A stretch of 11,076 nt of DNA from Melampsora larici-populina 98AG31 (taxonomy: Eukaryota > Basidiomycota > Pucciniomycetes > Pucciniales > Melampsoraceae), in contig NW_006768920.1 in the NCBI RefSeq assembly GCF_000204055.1, forward strand, positions 22,595 through 33,670. Reading direction: 5' to 3'. Positions within the stretch are counted from its first letter, which is position 1, and the number at the start of each line of letters is the position of its first letter. Of this stretch, positions 1 to 6,959 are shown piece after piece. The position numbers and the translations under genes were made by a program. Under the pieces are notes generated by a model, which saw only the letters and a program-made list of their open reading frames with translations, ran no database searches and was not told the DNA's origin.

Positions 1-526
1 ATATCACAGGTTGTAAGGGCTGCACACAAGGGACGTGAAAGTGATTACTGTCAGCTGACAGTCAGCACTGTTGGGGATGTCCCAGTTGCCCTTGTTCCTG
101 AAACAGTTTAGGGTTGGTGTTGTAAAACCCAACACGCGGCTAGCTTGACAAAAGCCCAACCAGCCACAGGTGTCCCCTGGATCAGCAGGTGTCCAGGGAT
201 GCCACTGAGGATGAGCTGAGGGGCTTAGATGAAGTGAGCAGATGGGCCAGCCCTCCCTCAGGCTTCTTTGCTAAATAATGTTGCCTGAGGGAGGCCTGAA
301 TCATCTCCTCAGTTTCTTTTGATCACATAATGAGCTGACAAGCAGAACTAAATGGGAAACAAATTGGAAACAAATTGGAACAAAGTTAGAGAAAAACAGG
401 AAAATTTCAACGCTCACATAGTTGTGAGCATCAATTTTTGCCCCTGTGATTGTGGTGTTTGGGCATCTGGGGCAGGAGCCAAGGTGCCTTGAGGGTGCAG
501 CTCAGCCCCCATTGCAGCCTGCTACT
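1..526. other. Intergenic DNA, no gene recognised
   Basis: No frame here looks like a conserved protein. Visible structure is small-scale only. There is a perfect 14-bp palindrome at 48-61 (CTGTCAGCTGACAG), two exact copies of the 11-mer GGAAACAAATT at 355-365 and 366-376 followed by a partial third, and a 7-bp-stem hairpin at 412-429 (GCTCACA / TGTGAGC). None of these by itself identifies an element. A larger hairpin at 252-294 is listed separately. Confidence 0.6.
252..294. repeat. Perfect 12-bp-stem hairpin
   Basis: CCTCCCTCAGGC at 252-263 is the exact reverse complement of GCCTGAGGGAGG at 283-294, with a 19-base AT-rich loop. There is no T-run after it and no adjacent gene, so a terminator role is not supported. 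It may be the core of a small foldback element, but no target-site duplication was found. Confidence 0.6.
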
Positions 527-811
527 GCCTACTAGGTGGTTACACACCAGACTTTCCCCGTCAGGGACCCGCCGGGAAACTGGTTTTTCCAAGTCGTCAG
601 CCCAACTCCCGACTCACGGGGATTCCCGACCACCGGGGGCTTCAAAAGCTTCACCCAAACCCCTTACCGATTGGGATCAGCTTTGGGGCTCAGGCTGAGT
701 GCTGACCCTGCGGATGCGGGGTCGCAGTGACGCCGCACAAAACCCAAGGGGGGGTCGATCTGGGGTCAGCGCAACCCCGCACCCGCGGCATCACCACCTT
801 GCATGTAGTGA
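527..811. repeat. GC- and CpG-rich island, possible MITE
   Basis: This stretch contrasts sharply with its AT-rich surroundings: it is rich in CCCG, CCGG and GGGGTC strings and in CpG. Its right part holds an imperfect inverted repeat (708-734 against 762-788, about 21 of 27 positions matching). Weak symmetry also exists between AGGTGGT near 535 and ACCACCT near 795, which could be the ends of a foldback element. No convincing target-site duplication was found, so the borders are approximate. Chance frames cross it, but none resembles a known protein. Confidence 0.35.
708..788. repeat. Imperfect GC-rich inverted repeat
   Basis: The arm at 708-734 and the reverse complement of 762-788 share about 21 of 27 bases, including TGCGGGGT. 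The spacer of about 27 bases contains a run of seven or more G. It is the most structured part of the GC-rich island and the best candidate for the core of a foldback repeat. Confidence 0.55.
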
Positions 812-1187
812 GCAAAGCCAATTGACTGATTGAGAGGTCAGGAAAACAAGAAGTTCAAGATGAATTGAAAGACATGGCAGGATGCGGGCCAAAGGGCTGG
901 TATGTTCAATTCGAAGTTCAACAGCTGTCAAGATAGCTGTTGTGAGTATGAACAAAGTTCGAGTCCAAAACTGAGTTGTGAACCAGTTTTTGCCTGGCAA
1001 GTTAAAATTGAGCGCAACACATACACATCAAGAAATTACCGATAGTTCTCACAACGGCTGTATGTATTTATCCAATGGAGACGCCATACACAATCTGATC
1101 AGCGAATTCAAGTTGGCAAATTGTCATTTCTTGTTTCTTTCTGTCGTGCCGCACACTCAGTGAGGCACGATATCATCCATTAGTCTA
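812..1187. other. Intergenic DNA, no gene recognised
   Basis: Only short frames occur on both strands, and none has a recognisable domain. Small inverted repeats are visible: AACAGCT / AGCTGTT around 918-940 and TCGTGCC (1144-1150) / GGCACGA (1164-1170). An ATG-less frame of about 60 codons from 978 has ordinary composition, but nothing else supports it as coding. Confidence 0.5.
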
Positions 1188-1388
1188 TGAAGAATGTATG
1201 ATGGTCCTCAACACCTTAGCCTCTCATTGCATAGTAAGGAGACAAAACAATTTAAATCCCCTTACTATCCAATACTTGCATTTTTTGGCGGAGGAGCTCT
1301 AAATTTGAAGTACCATCATGTAGTTTTTTTGACTTCTCTGCTTCACCTCACCATAGAAAAAGTTAAGGTGTTGGTATGCCATTCTTCA
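1188..1388. mobile_element. Possible TA-flanked MITE, about 201 bp
   Basis: The element starts TGAAGAATG (1188-1196) and ends CATTCTTCA (1380-1388), exact reverse complements, each flanked by TA (1186-1187 and 1389-1390). Further in, CAACACCTTA (1209-1218) pairs with TAAGGTGTTG (1364-1373), and an inner pair ATAGTAAGG (1231-1239) / CCTTACTAT (1260-1268) adds to the fold. TA duplication and short terminal inverted repeats are typical of Tc1/mariner-type MITEs. A further TAAGGTGTTG copy lies outside at about 1438, so the ends could be misjudged. It has no coding capacity. Confidence 0.4.
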
Positions 1389-1793
1389 TAAAATGGTACA
1401 CAACCTCGTACCATAAACATATCTTTTTCTTGGTAGTAAGGTGTTGAGATACGTGATGCAAATTTGATTCCCTGTTTTGCCCAAAAAGGTTGGATTTTTT
1501 TGGTCTTAGATTCTTGATGTAATGTGCAAATCCTCCAGGAGTTTCTTCATAGTAAAAACATCAAAGGAACTTATGGCTTAAGTGTTCACTGCTTTTAAGG
1601 AATCCAAAATGAAAAAAAGATACAAATACAGGTGAAAGATGAAAAAGACACAATTGAAGATTTTCTATTGGTACAATGGTGTTGTACAGCAATTGCAACA
1701 CTATATCTACTGGAGCATTTTCATTTTGTCACAAGTATACACAATGAAGATATAGGCATTGCGACTTTGTTGAGGCCACAACAAAATGACCAC
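1389..1793. other. Intergenic DNA, no gene recognised
   Basis: AT-rich and CpG-poor. A 6-bp-stem hairpin (TGGTAC / GTACCA, 1394-1413) sits at the left edge, and a further TAAGGTGTTG copy lies near 1438. I see no gene, RNA or element border. Homology to the right arm of the large inverted repeat fades out near its right end. Confidence 0.55.
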
Positions 1794-2270
1794 ACAATAC
1801 AATCTATTGTCACCACCCCCAGCTACTAGGCACTGGCAAGCCAAGGCCTACCACTGACTTCAAAATGACTTCAAGCAAACTTCAATATGTTTTCAATATA
1901 ATTTTGACATAACTTTACCTGAACATAGGATCCAATGCATTATATTCAGGGAATCTCTGATAACAAGGAATGAATTGTGGGCCCAGTTTACCATTGTTTT
2001 TTTAGCTGAATTACATATACTTTAGTGTTGTTTATGTCCTGAAGGGTGGAACCATGTTTCTACAACTACTAGTACTGATATGATCTTTTCTAAGATATCA
2101 CTATTCCATATCTCTTGAAAAAATTGGTCTTGGGGTAGTGTTTCAAAGATCAAGTGCACAGAACAATCTAACAATGTGGGATATATCTGGCAGATTTCTT
2201 CTGGTAAACCTGATTGTATCCAGCTTGATCTTGTGATTCAGAATTTCTTCAAAACAATCTCCCATCAAGG

Positions 2271-2374
2271 CTTGTGATTTTTGGCCAAGCCTCACTTATT
2301 TGCATAGACAGATGTGCAATGACTTTTGGATCCCGGTAGTAATATGTACATCTCACAGAACATGAGTGCCAAGA
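2271..2374 (+). repeat. Repeat unit A (about 100 bp)
   Basis: First of four related units inside the large inverted repeat. Its hallmark is CTTATT..CATAGA followed by GTGCAATGAC, GGATCCCGGTAGTA and GTACA. Units A and C are in the forward orientation. The units at 2655-2758 and 7661-7770 are reversed. A frame through A and through the 7661-7770 unit reads SLTY, MCND and IPVV in the same order. Confidence 0.6.
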
Positions 2375-2466
2375 TATGGCTTTTTCAATTTTCTTCGAGA
2401 AACACTTGCAAGAATATTCAAATACAGTCCAAAAACATCAGCCAAATATCCTCTACTATCTTGAAG

Positions 2467-2565
2467 GATTTTCTCTGTAAACCTTGTTTATTCATGTAGA
2501 AATATGCACAATTTCTGGAGGATCCTGATGGTACTATCCACACGCCTGCATGGAGCTGTGGTGGG
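2467..2565 (+). repeat. Repeat unit C (about 100 bp)
   Basis: Diverged direct copy of unit A, about 95 bases downstream. The shared order is TTTATT, ATGTAGA/CATAGA, ATGCACAAT/GTGCAAT, GGATCCTGATGGTA/GGATCCCGGTAGTA. It is closer to the reversed unit at 2655-2758 than to A, as expected if one A-C pair was duplicated in inverted orientation. Confidence 0.5.
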
Positions 2566-2654
2566 GAGATATCTTGGTTTTGTGTTCTAGCCTCAAGCCT
2601 AGATGTCTCATTACACATTGATACTTGGGGCTAGGACACATGACCCCAATATAC

Positions 2655-2758
2655 CCACATCACAGCTTTGTACAGGGGTGTAGATTGTACAGTTGGGATA
2701 CACCAGACATTGTGCATCTGTGAATGTGGATAAACAAGGGTTACAGGGAAAAAAAATC
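2655..2758 (-). repeat. Repeat unit D, inverted partner of C
   Basis: Its reverse complement aligns with unit C through CCTTGTTTAT, ATGCACAATGTCTGG and ATCTACACCCCTG. It ends in an A-run directly before the ATAGG target site of the LTR retrotransposon. Confidence 0.55.
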
Positions 2759-2761
2759 AAC

Positions 2762-2766
2762 ATAGG
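2762..2766. repeat. Target-site duplication ATAGG, left
   Basis: ATAGG directly precedes the left LTR and recurs directly after the right LTR at 7581-7585. Five bases is the usual staggered cut of Ty3/Gypsy integrases, so this fixes both element borders. Confidence 0.92.
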
Positions 2767-2814
2767 TGTCAACTGTAAGAGGTTCTGCAGAGCAGAACCC
2801 CTACCTAGTTGACA
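2767..2814. repeat. LTR-terminal nested hairpin (5' LTR)
   Basis: The first 48 bases of the LTR fold on themselves. TGTCAACT (2767-2774) pairs with AGTTGACA (2807-2814), GTA pairs with TAC, and GGTTCTGC (2781-2788) pairs with GCAGAACC (2792-2799) around a 3-base loop. The 8-bp inner stem is perfect. An internal copy of the LTR terminus is thus placed opposite the real end. The same structure opens the 3' LTR. Confidence 0.85.
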
Positions 2815-3194
2815 AAGATACAAACAAATGGTTGAACCATTATCAGAAAACAGACTTATAAAAAAGAAAAAAACCTACATCGCTATCACTCAGTGTCAAG
2901 AGTGTATAACTTAGAATAAAAGACTTTTTACATTAAATTAACATACTAAAACTATACTTAATAAGTTATGTTTAACAAAACATTGTCCAAGTAAAAGTGA
3001 GGTAAGTAACCAAAAGAGTAGTTATCGAAACAACTAAGAAACAAAAGATAAGGGTCCGGTCAATTAAACAAACCCTGACCAGGCAAACCCTTAACTACAA
3101 CTATCATCAGCATATTTGACTGGACTAGGCAGCAACAATCATATGATGTAATCAAACCCTGAAAGTTCATCAAGAGAACACTCGCTGAACCAGG

Positions 3195-3205
3195 TATATA
3201 AAATA
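3195..3205 (+). promoter_or_regulatory. TATA box of 5' LTR promoter
   Basis: TATATAAAATA lies 428 bases into the LTR, a usual place for the RNA polymerase II promoter of an LTR element. The transcript start would be expected roughly 25-40 bases further on. It marks the U3/R boundary region. The start site itself is not visible. Confidence 0.6.
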
Positions 3206-3826
3206 TGAGCCTACTTCAAAGGAATGAAAAATCATCTTTTTACCACGCACAAATTTAAAACCACCTTTTCAAACAAACTCACTGTTTTAGAAAGATCCAC
3301 TTCGTATTATTCCTTTTTCACTCATCTGTCCAAGACTTACAGTTATACATTAGAAACTTACTTACTAGCTTCTTTCGTATCAAACTCGCGTCTCGGCCAG
3401 ACCTCTTTTTCTCTTTTTCATCTTCATCTTATATCCCCCTCAGGACGTTAAAGATCGTGATAGTACTGACTATCTTCGACTAAAGTTCCTAAAAATTATC
3501 CTCTATTTTTGATAAAGAATTGTTTTATCAAACTAACGCTGAAGCGTCATCCTAAGGCACTGCTTACGTCTAAACAACGTATTCTCCTTGGAAGGTAGTA
3601 AAAGTGATTGCACTTTTATCTTCAGAACTGGCAGCGGTTTTATTCCGCACCTAAGACAGTTATAACTAACAACTATAACTACTTTTAATTACTCACGAAG
3701 AATTTGAAAAATAATCTCCCTCTAGTTTCAAGAAATCTTGATTAAAACTAGAAAGAATACATTTTGTGAGTATCTTTCAACTCTGAACTAACTAGTATTC
3801 ACCTTACTTGTAGTCTCAGGTTGACA

Positions 3827-4807
3827 ATTGGGGGCCTCATCTTTACAAATACCTTTTTCTTTTTCTTTTGGAAAAACAAAGACAAATCGAACTCGAAACC
3901 TTTCTTTTTAATCAATTATCAAACTGACACATCAAAAGCAAGTTCGATATTGATCCAAATAGAATCGCGCATTTTTATAGCTTTTCGATCTTTTCCTCGA
4001 AAGCAACAATTTCTTATCAACCTACAGACGTTGGAGCTCTTCAGTTGTTAGAAGAACTCCCTTTTTTCTCGTTCCAACAGGAAAATCCTTTTACGGACGA
4101 AGCATACCACCAGTCGTTCGGAATCCACGTTTTAAACGTTAATCACCCGTTTCTACAACTTTACGCTAGTTTAAACGATTTAGACAACGACATTTGGATT
4201 GAGGATCTGCTTTAACAAACTCAAGAAATCGATTATAAAATAGTAAGTTAACTATTACTATCTCATAGACATTTGGTTTAGTTCGAGAGCTCTAAGAGAG
4301 ATCGATTTTAACAATCCTTTTAAACTGGGTCTTCCGTGTTCGATTCGAAACAGTGAACGTAGACGAAGTTCGTACCTTAGCACCTTACAACCCGGCAGAC
4401 GAAGACCTCCTAGACTACGAAGAGGCAGGAAGTGAGTCATTCGAAGACTCGTACATAACTCTATAGCTTCCATAAGTACCAGTGGCTTACGGCTCTGCTT
4501 GTGTGACGTAGTGGAACATCAACCGAACGATCAGCGAAGTATCGCTCCGTCTACAGCACCAGCTTCGGCGACAAAGAATCGCTACGCGAAGCCAGCACCG
4601 TTGAAACTACGTACGGCAGATCCGTTTCGAAGCCAAAAGACTTCACCTCGCGAGCCAAGACCAGTGTCACTACTAGAGTTCCAAGCGTCCTTTGGTAGAA
4701 AAGGTACCGCCACTCAGAATCAGTATCATCCACGTAAGAACAATCTTTTAAGAAAGAAATCTTGTAAAATTTGACCTTTTAGACACAACCAACATACTAA
4801 TACCCTG
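3827..4807 (+). other. Retrotransposon leader with broken open frames
   Basis: About 980 bases between LTR and the long ORF, CpG-rich (about 55 by eye count). Several ATG-less frames read like protein. At 3928-4212 (95 codons) the frame includes ENPFTDEAYHQSFG and ends NDIWIEDLL. At 4284-4463 it includes TLAPYNPADEDLLDYEEAGS. At 4507-4695 it includes SFGDKESLREASTVETTYG, and an overlapping frame at 4436-4774 is also open. They lie in frames 1, 3, 1 and 2 and are separated by stops. They may be relics of an upstream coding region, exons of a spliced message, or fortuitous. Packaging signals are expected here but cannot be seen. Confidence 0.5.
3829..3841 (+). promoter_or_regulatory. Probable primer-binding site
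   Basis: TGGGGGCCTCATC begins two bases after the LTR. TGG is the complement of the universal CCA tRNA 3' end, and this is the expected position for minus-strand priming. I cannot name the tRNA. No stretch complementary to the likely transcript start was seen, which argues against Tf1-type self-priming but does not exclude it. Confidence 0.5.
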
Positions 4808-6493
4808 ATGGCTCCCACCACTAGAAGCGGCTCCTCGCGAGCACCCAGCGTTGCAGACGCAACAACTACGGTCGGCGATGATGATCGACGAGGTTCCCAA
4901 CCTCCAGTCAGCAGTCGAAAGCCAAGCACCTCCACCACCACCTCCAAAAGGAGTAAGACGGCCCCTCACGATAGAAGAGACCGACTTACTCCTGATGCAC
5001 AGAGCGAACTACGACGTGTGGGAACAGGCCAAGACCCAGAAAGATCGAGCAGCCTTCAAGAAAGCGACACTCAAAGGCAAGGCCTCTCACAGACAACTGT
5101 CCAAACTGATGGGCTTCAAGTATCTAATGGAGCATACCAACAGTTGGAACCCAGCGATCTGGGATTGGAATACTTTCGAGCTCAGAGCGAAAGGGAAACC
5201 TCCATCCTCGGACCCCCATCCACGTCGAAATCAAACCAGTTCTCGCCAAGGGAATTCCAACGGCGAACTAGTGATTCAACTCATCAGAGAGGCAGGCAAG
5301 GCAGTGAGGAACTAGACCTCACCATTCTCCCTTTAGATCAAGAACTTATCAATCCTGTATTTCATCACCTGAAAATGTACCTTGACCCCATTGTATGTAA
5401 TCAGGACAAGTTGTTTAATGAAATAAAAACCATGTTGTCACTCGTTAAAAGTCGTGATGCGAATAGAAGAATTGATGTGATTGATAAAACAATTGCTGAG
5501 CTGATTAAGAACGTGAATGATCAAGTAAAAACGTTGAATCAAATAGGTTTAGTAGTAAAGAAAGCATCTGAGAACATGACAGAAACTAAGCAAGGTCTGC
5601 ATAAATGGACAACTGATGCTATCGAAGCTATAGACAATGCAATGGCTGGTACACGTCAACTGCTTGTGGATAATAATCAGAAGCATTTAGACGACCAAAC
5701 CAGGGAGATTAATAAGATGGTCCATGTTCTCAACAACAACATGAGAGCTACAAATGATACTATCCGCGAAAACAGTGAGAACCAACAGCCCACGGAACAA
5801 TTCACAAAGAAAACACATGATCAGCTAGCAAACATGAATAAGACGCCTTTTGAAATCGAAAGAGGATATAATCCCCGAACTCCAAAAGACATGGTCAGGG
5901 ATAAAACTATACAAGTTCACCCGACGTCACTCAGCTTCCATGATATGTTGTCAAAAGCCAGGGAACATGCTAGAAGCTGTATTGATGATGCGGTTAAATA
6001 CAACAAACACCGATGGGATAAAACTCACAAAGAGCCAGAATTCGCAGTAGGCGACAAAGTATTAGTATCAACGGTTAACTTTAACAATATACAAGGACCG
6101 CGTAAGCTGAAAGACTCCTTTGTAGGACCATTTATAATCATTAAACTACACGGTCCAAATGCGGTAGAAGTTTTGTTAACAGGTGACTTTGCCCGAAAAC
6201 ACCCAACCTTCCCAGTTTCTCTATTAAAACACTTCAAAGAAGCAGAACCAGGCAAATTCTCTAAGCGTACTCAAATTGAGGAAGTTGTACCGTTTGACGA
6301 CGAAGCTCCTAAAAGTATACTTAAAGTATTAGACCAAAAGAGAGTGAAGTTGAGCGGTAAAGAAGTAAGATTGTATCTTGTCAGATACAAAGGGAAACCA
6401 TCTGACCAAGATGAATGGCTCCCAGAGGATAAAATAGCCAATGCATCACAGGTTCTTAGAAAATTCAGAATAGAAAAGAAAAACTCCTCCTGA
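4808..6493 (+). CDS. Gag-like / integrase C-terminal / chromodomain fusion protein
   Basis: 561 codons, ATG at 4808, TGA at 6491-6493. Residues 1 to about 175 are polar and low in hydrophobics, opening MAPTTRSGSS, as in rust Gypsy Gag proteins. Residues about 177-342 are helical and coiled-coil-like. From about 345 (KTPFEIERGYNP) it matches the segment just after the integrase core: ARSCIDDAVKYNKHRWDK (about 389-405), GDKVLVS (415-421), and a GPF motif at 440-442 as in the Ty3/Gypsy GPY/F module. Residues 502-561 form a chromodomain, with YLVRYKG (523-529) and W537. The first cage aromatic of classical chromodomains is not evident, suggesting a group II type. The protease, RT, RNase H and integrase catalytic regions are missing between about 340 and 347, yet the frame is kept. 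It is probably an internal-deletion product. Whether it is made is unknown. Confidence 0.88.
   Translation: MAPTTRSGSSRAPSVADATTTVGDDDRRGSQPPVSSRKPSTSTTTSKRSKTAPHDRRDRLTPDAQSELRRVGTGQDPERSSSLQESDTQRQGLSQTTVQTDGLQVSNGAYQQLEPSDLGLEYFRAQSERETSILGPPSTSKSNQFSPREFQRRTSDSTHQRGRQGSEELDLTILPLDQELINPVFHHLKMYLDPIVCNQDKLFNEIKTMLSLVKSRDANRRIDVIDKTIAELIKNVNDQVKTLNQIGLVVKKASENMTETKQGLHKWTTDAIEAIDNAMAGTRQLLVDNNQKHLDDQTREINKMVHVLNNNMRATNDTIRENSENQQPTEQFTKKTHDQLANMNKTPFEIERGYNPRTPKDMVRDKTIQVHPTSLSFHDMLSKAREHARSCIDDAVKYNKHRWDKTHKEPEFAVGDKVLVSTVNFNNIQGPRKLKDSFVGPFIIIKLHGPNAVEVLLTGDFARKHPTFPVSLLKHFKEAEPGKFSKRTQIEEVVPFDDEAPKSILKVLDQKRVKLSGKEVRLYLVRYKGKPSDQDEWLPEDKIANASQVLRKFRIEKKNSS
4878..5315 (+). CDS. Overlapping +1-frame ORF, hypothetical
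   Basis: A second frame stays open from 4809 to a TAG at 5313-5315 inside the long ORF. The first ATG is 4878 (145 codons); 168 codons are open in all. Its composition is protein-like: a run of six prolines, then LTIEETDLLLMHRANYDVWEQ, a lysine-rich KDRAAFKKATLKGKASHRQ stretch, and tryptophans in NSWNPAIWDWN. No family is recognised. It could be an overlapping gene reached by leaky scanning, the remains of an older frame, or a by-product of biased codon use in the main ORF. The main frame through the same bases is low-complexity and Ser/Thr/Arg-rich. Confidence 0.3.
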   Translation: MMIDEVPNLQSAVESQAPPPPPPKGVRRPLTIEETDLLLMHRANYDVWEQAKTQKDRAAFKKATLKGKASHRQLSKLMGFKYLMEHTNSWNPAIWDWNTFELRAKGKPPSSDPHPRRNQTSSRQGNSNGELVIQLIREAGKAVRN

Positions 6494-6520
6494 TCTTTTC
6501 TTTTTTCCGACCCCGGTGAG
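6458..6520 (+). other. ORF end and possible polypurine tract region
   Basis: Plus-strand priming needs a purine tract next to the 3' LTR. The bases directly before it are CCCCGGTGAG, with only a short purine run. The longest A/G-rich run (near 6458-6483) lies about 40 bases further up, inside the ORF end. A pyrimidine run lies between. The tract therefore cannot be assigned with confidence. Confidence 0.3.
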
Positions 6521-6568
6521 TGTCAACTGTAAGAGGTTCTGCAGAGCAGAACCCCTACCTAGTTGACA
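6521..6568. repeat. LTR-terminal nested hairpin (3' LTR)
   Basis: Identical copy of the 48-base palindromic start of the 5' LTR: outer 8-bp arms that include the LTR terminus, inner 8-bp stem with 3-base loop. Confidence 0.85.
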
Positions 6569-6948
6569 AAGATACAAACAAATGGTTGAACCATTATCAG
6601 AAAACAGACTTATAAAAAAGAAAAAAACCTACATCGCTATCACTCAGTGTCAAGAGTGTATAACTTAGAATAAAAGACTTTTTACATTAAATTAACATAC
6701 TAAAACTATACTTAATAAGTTATGTTTAACAAAACATTGTCCAAGTAAAAGTGAGGTAAGTAACCAAAAGAGTAGTTATCGAAACAACTAAGAAACAAAA
6801 GATAAGGGTCCGGTCAATTAAACAAACCCTGACCAGGCAAACCCTTAACTACAACTATCATCAGCATATTTGACTGGACTAGGCAGCAACAATCATATGA
6901 TGTAATCAAACCCTGAAAGTTCATCAAGAGAACACTCGCTGAACCAGG

Positions 6949-6959
6949 TATATAAAATA
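6949..6959 (+). promoter_or_regulatory. TATA box of 3' LTR
   Basis: Same TATATAAAATA sequence in the right LTR. It could drive read-out transcription into the flanking inverted repeat at 7581-8070, antisense to the minus orientation of that arm. Confidence 0.5.

Larger units (their letters stand above)
1794..2626 (+). repeat. Left arm of large diverged inverted repeat
   Basis: Read forward, this stretch matches the reverse complement of 2627-2766 plus 7581-8070. The clearest blocks are CCCCAGCTACTA near 1817 against 8030, GGTAAACC near 2203, CAAGGCTTGTGATTTTTG near 2267 against 7770, GTGCAATGAC near 2314, GAGTGCCAAGATA near 2366, and GACATTG/CACAATG-type blocks near 2500. By eye the matching blocks are roughly 65-75% identical. 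About 200 bases (around 1910-2120) have no clear partner. CpG is almost absent, as expected of an old repeat. No intact ORF is present. Confidence 0.7.
2627..2766 (-). repeat. Right arm of inverted repeat, inner part
   Basis: The reverse complement of this segment matches 2461-2617 of the left arm, in the order CTGTAA..CCTTGTTTAT, ATGCACAAT.TCTGG, ATCCACACGCCTG/ATCTACACCCCTG and CTAGCC.CAAG. The symmetry centre lies near 2610-2635, where CTAGCCTCAAG and CTTGGGGCTAG form the innermost stem. The arm stops at 2766, where the LTR retrotransposon begins, and resumes at 7581. Confidence 0.7.
2767..3826 (+). repeat. 5' LTR (1060 bp)
   Basis: Starts TGTCAAC and ends GTTGACA. The whole stretch recurs at an offset of 3754 (6521-7580), and I found no difference reading the two side by side. 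U3 is the A-rich first part with a TATA box at 3195-3205, and transcription should start some tens of bases downstream. CpG density (about 21 in 1060) is between that of the internal region and the flanks. A 75-codon frame at 3224-3451, repeated in the other LTR, is most likely untranslated chance sequence. Confidence 0.95.

Noticed and set aside
252..294. Transcription terminator
   Set aside because: No T-run and no adjacent gene. The window is eukaryotic repeat DNA.
450..730. Two overlapping + strand frames of 82 and 64 codons
   Set aside because: They cross a GC-rich island with low stop frequency. Composition is Pro/Ser-rich and no domain is seen.
3224..3451. 75-codon ATG ORF in the 5' LTR, repeated at 6978-7205
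   Set aside because: It occurs twice only because the LTRs are identical. It starts close behind the TATA box, where untranslated R/U5 is expected, and resembles no protein.
3829..3841. Assigning the primer-binding site to a named tRNA or to self-priming
   Set aside because: I could not match the complement to a tRNA I know, and no complementary stretch near the likely transcript start was found.
4243..4280. Intron with donor GTAAGT near 4243
   Set aside because: Nearest acceptors would give an intron of about 26-39 bases, too short for basidiomycetes, and a stop precedes the donor in the upstream frame.
4551..4969. Minus-strand frames antisense to the leader and start of the long ORF
   Set aside because: They mirror the coding frames on the plus strand and have no ATG-supported start or recognisable domain.
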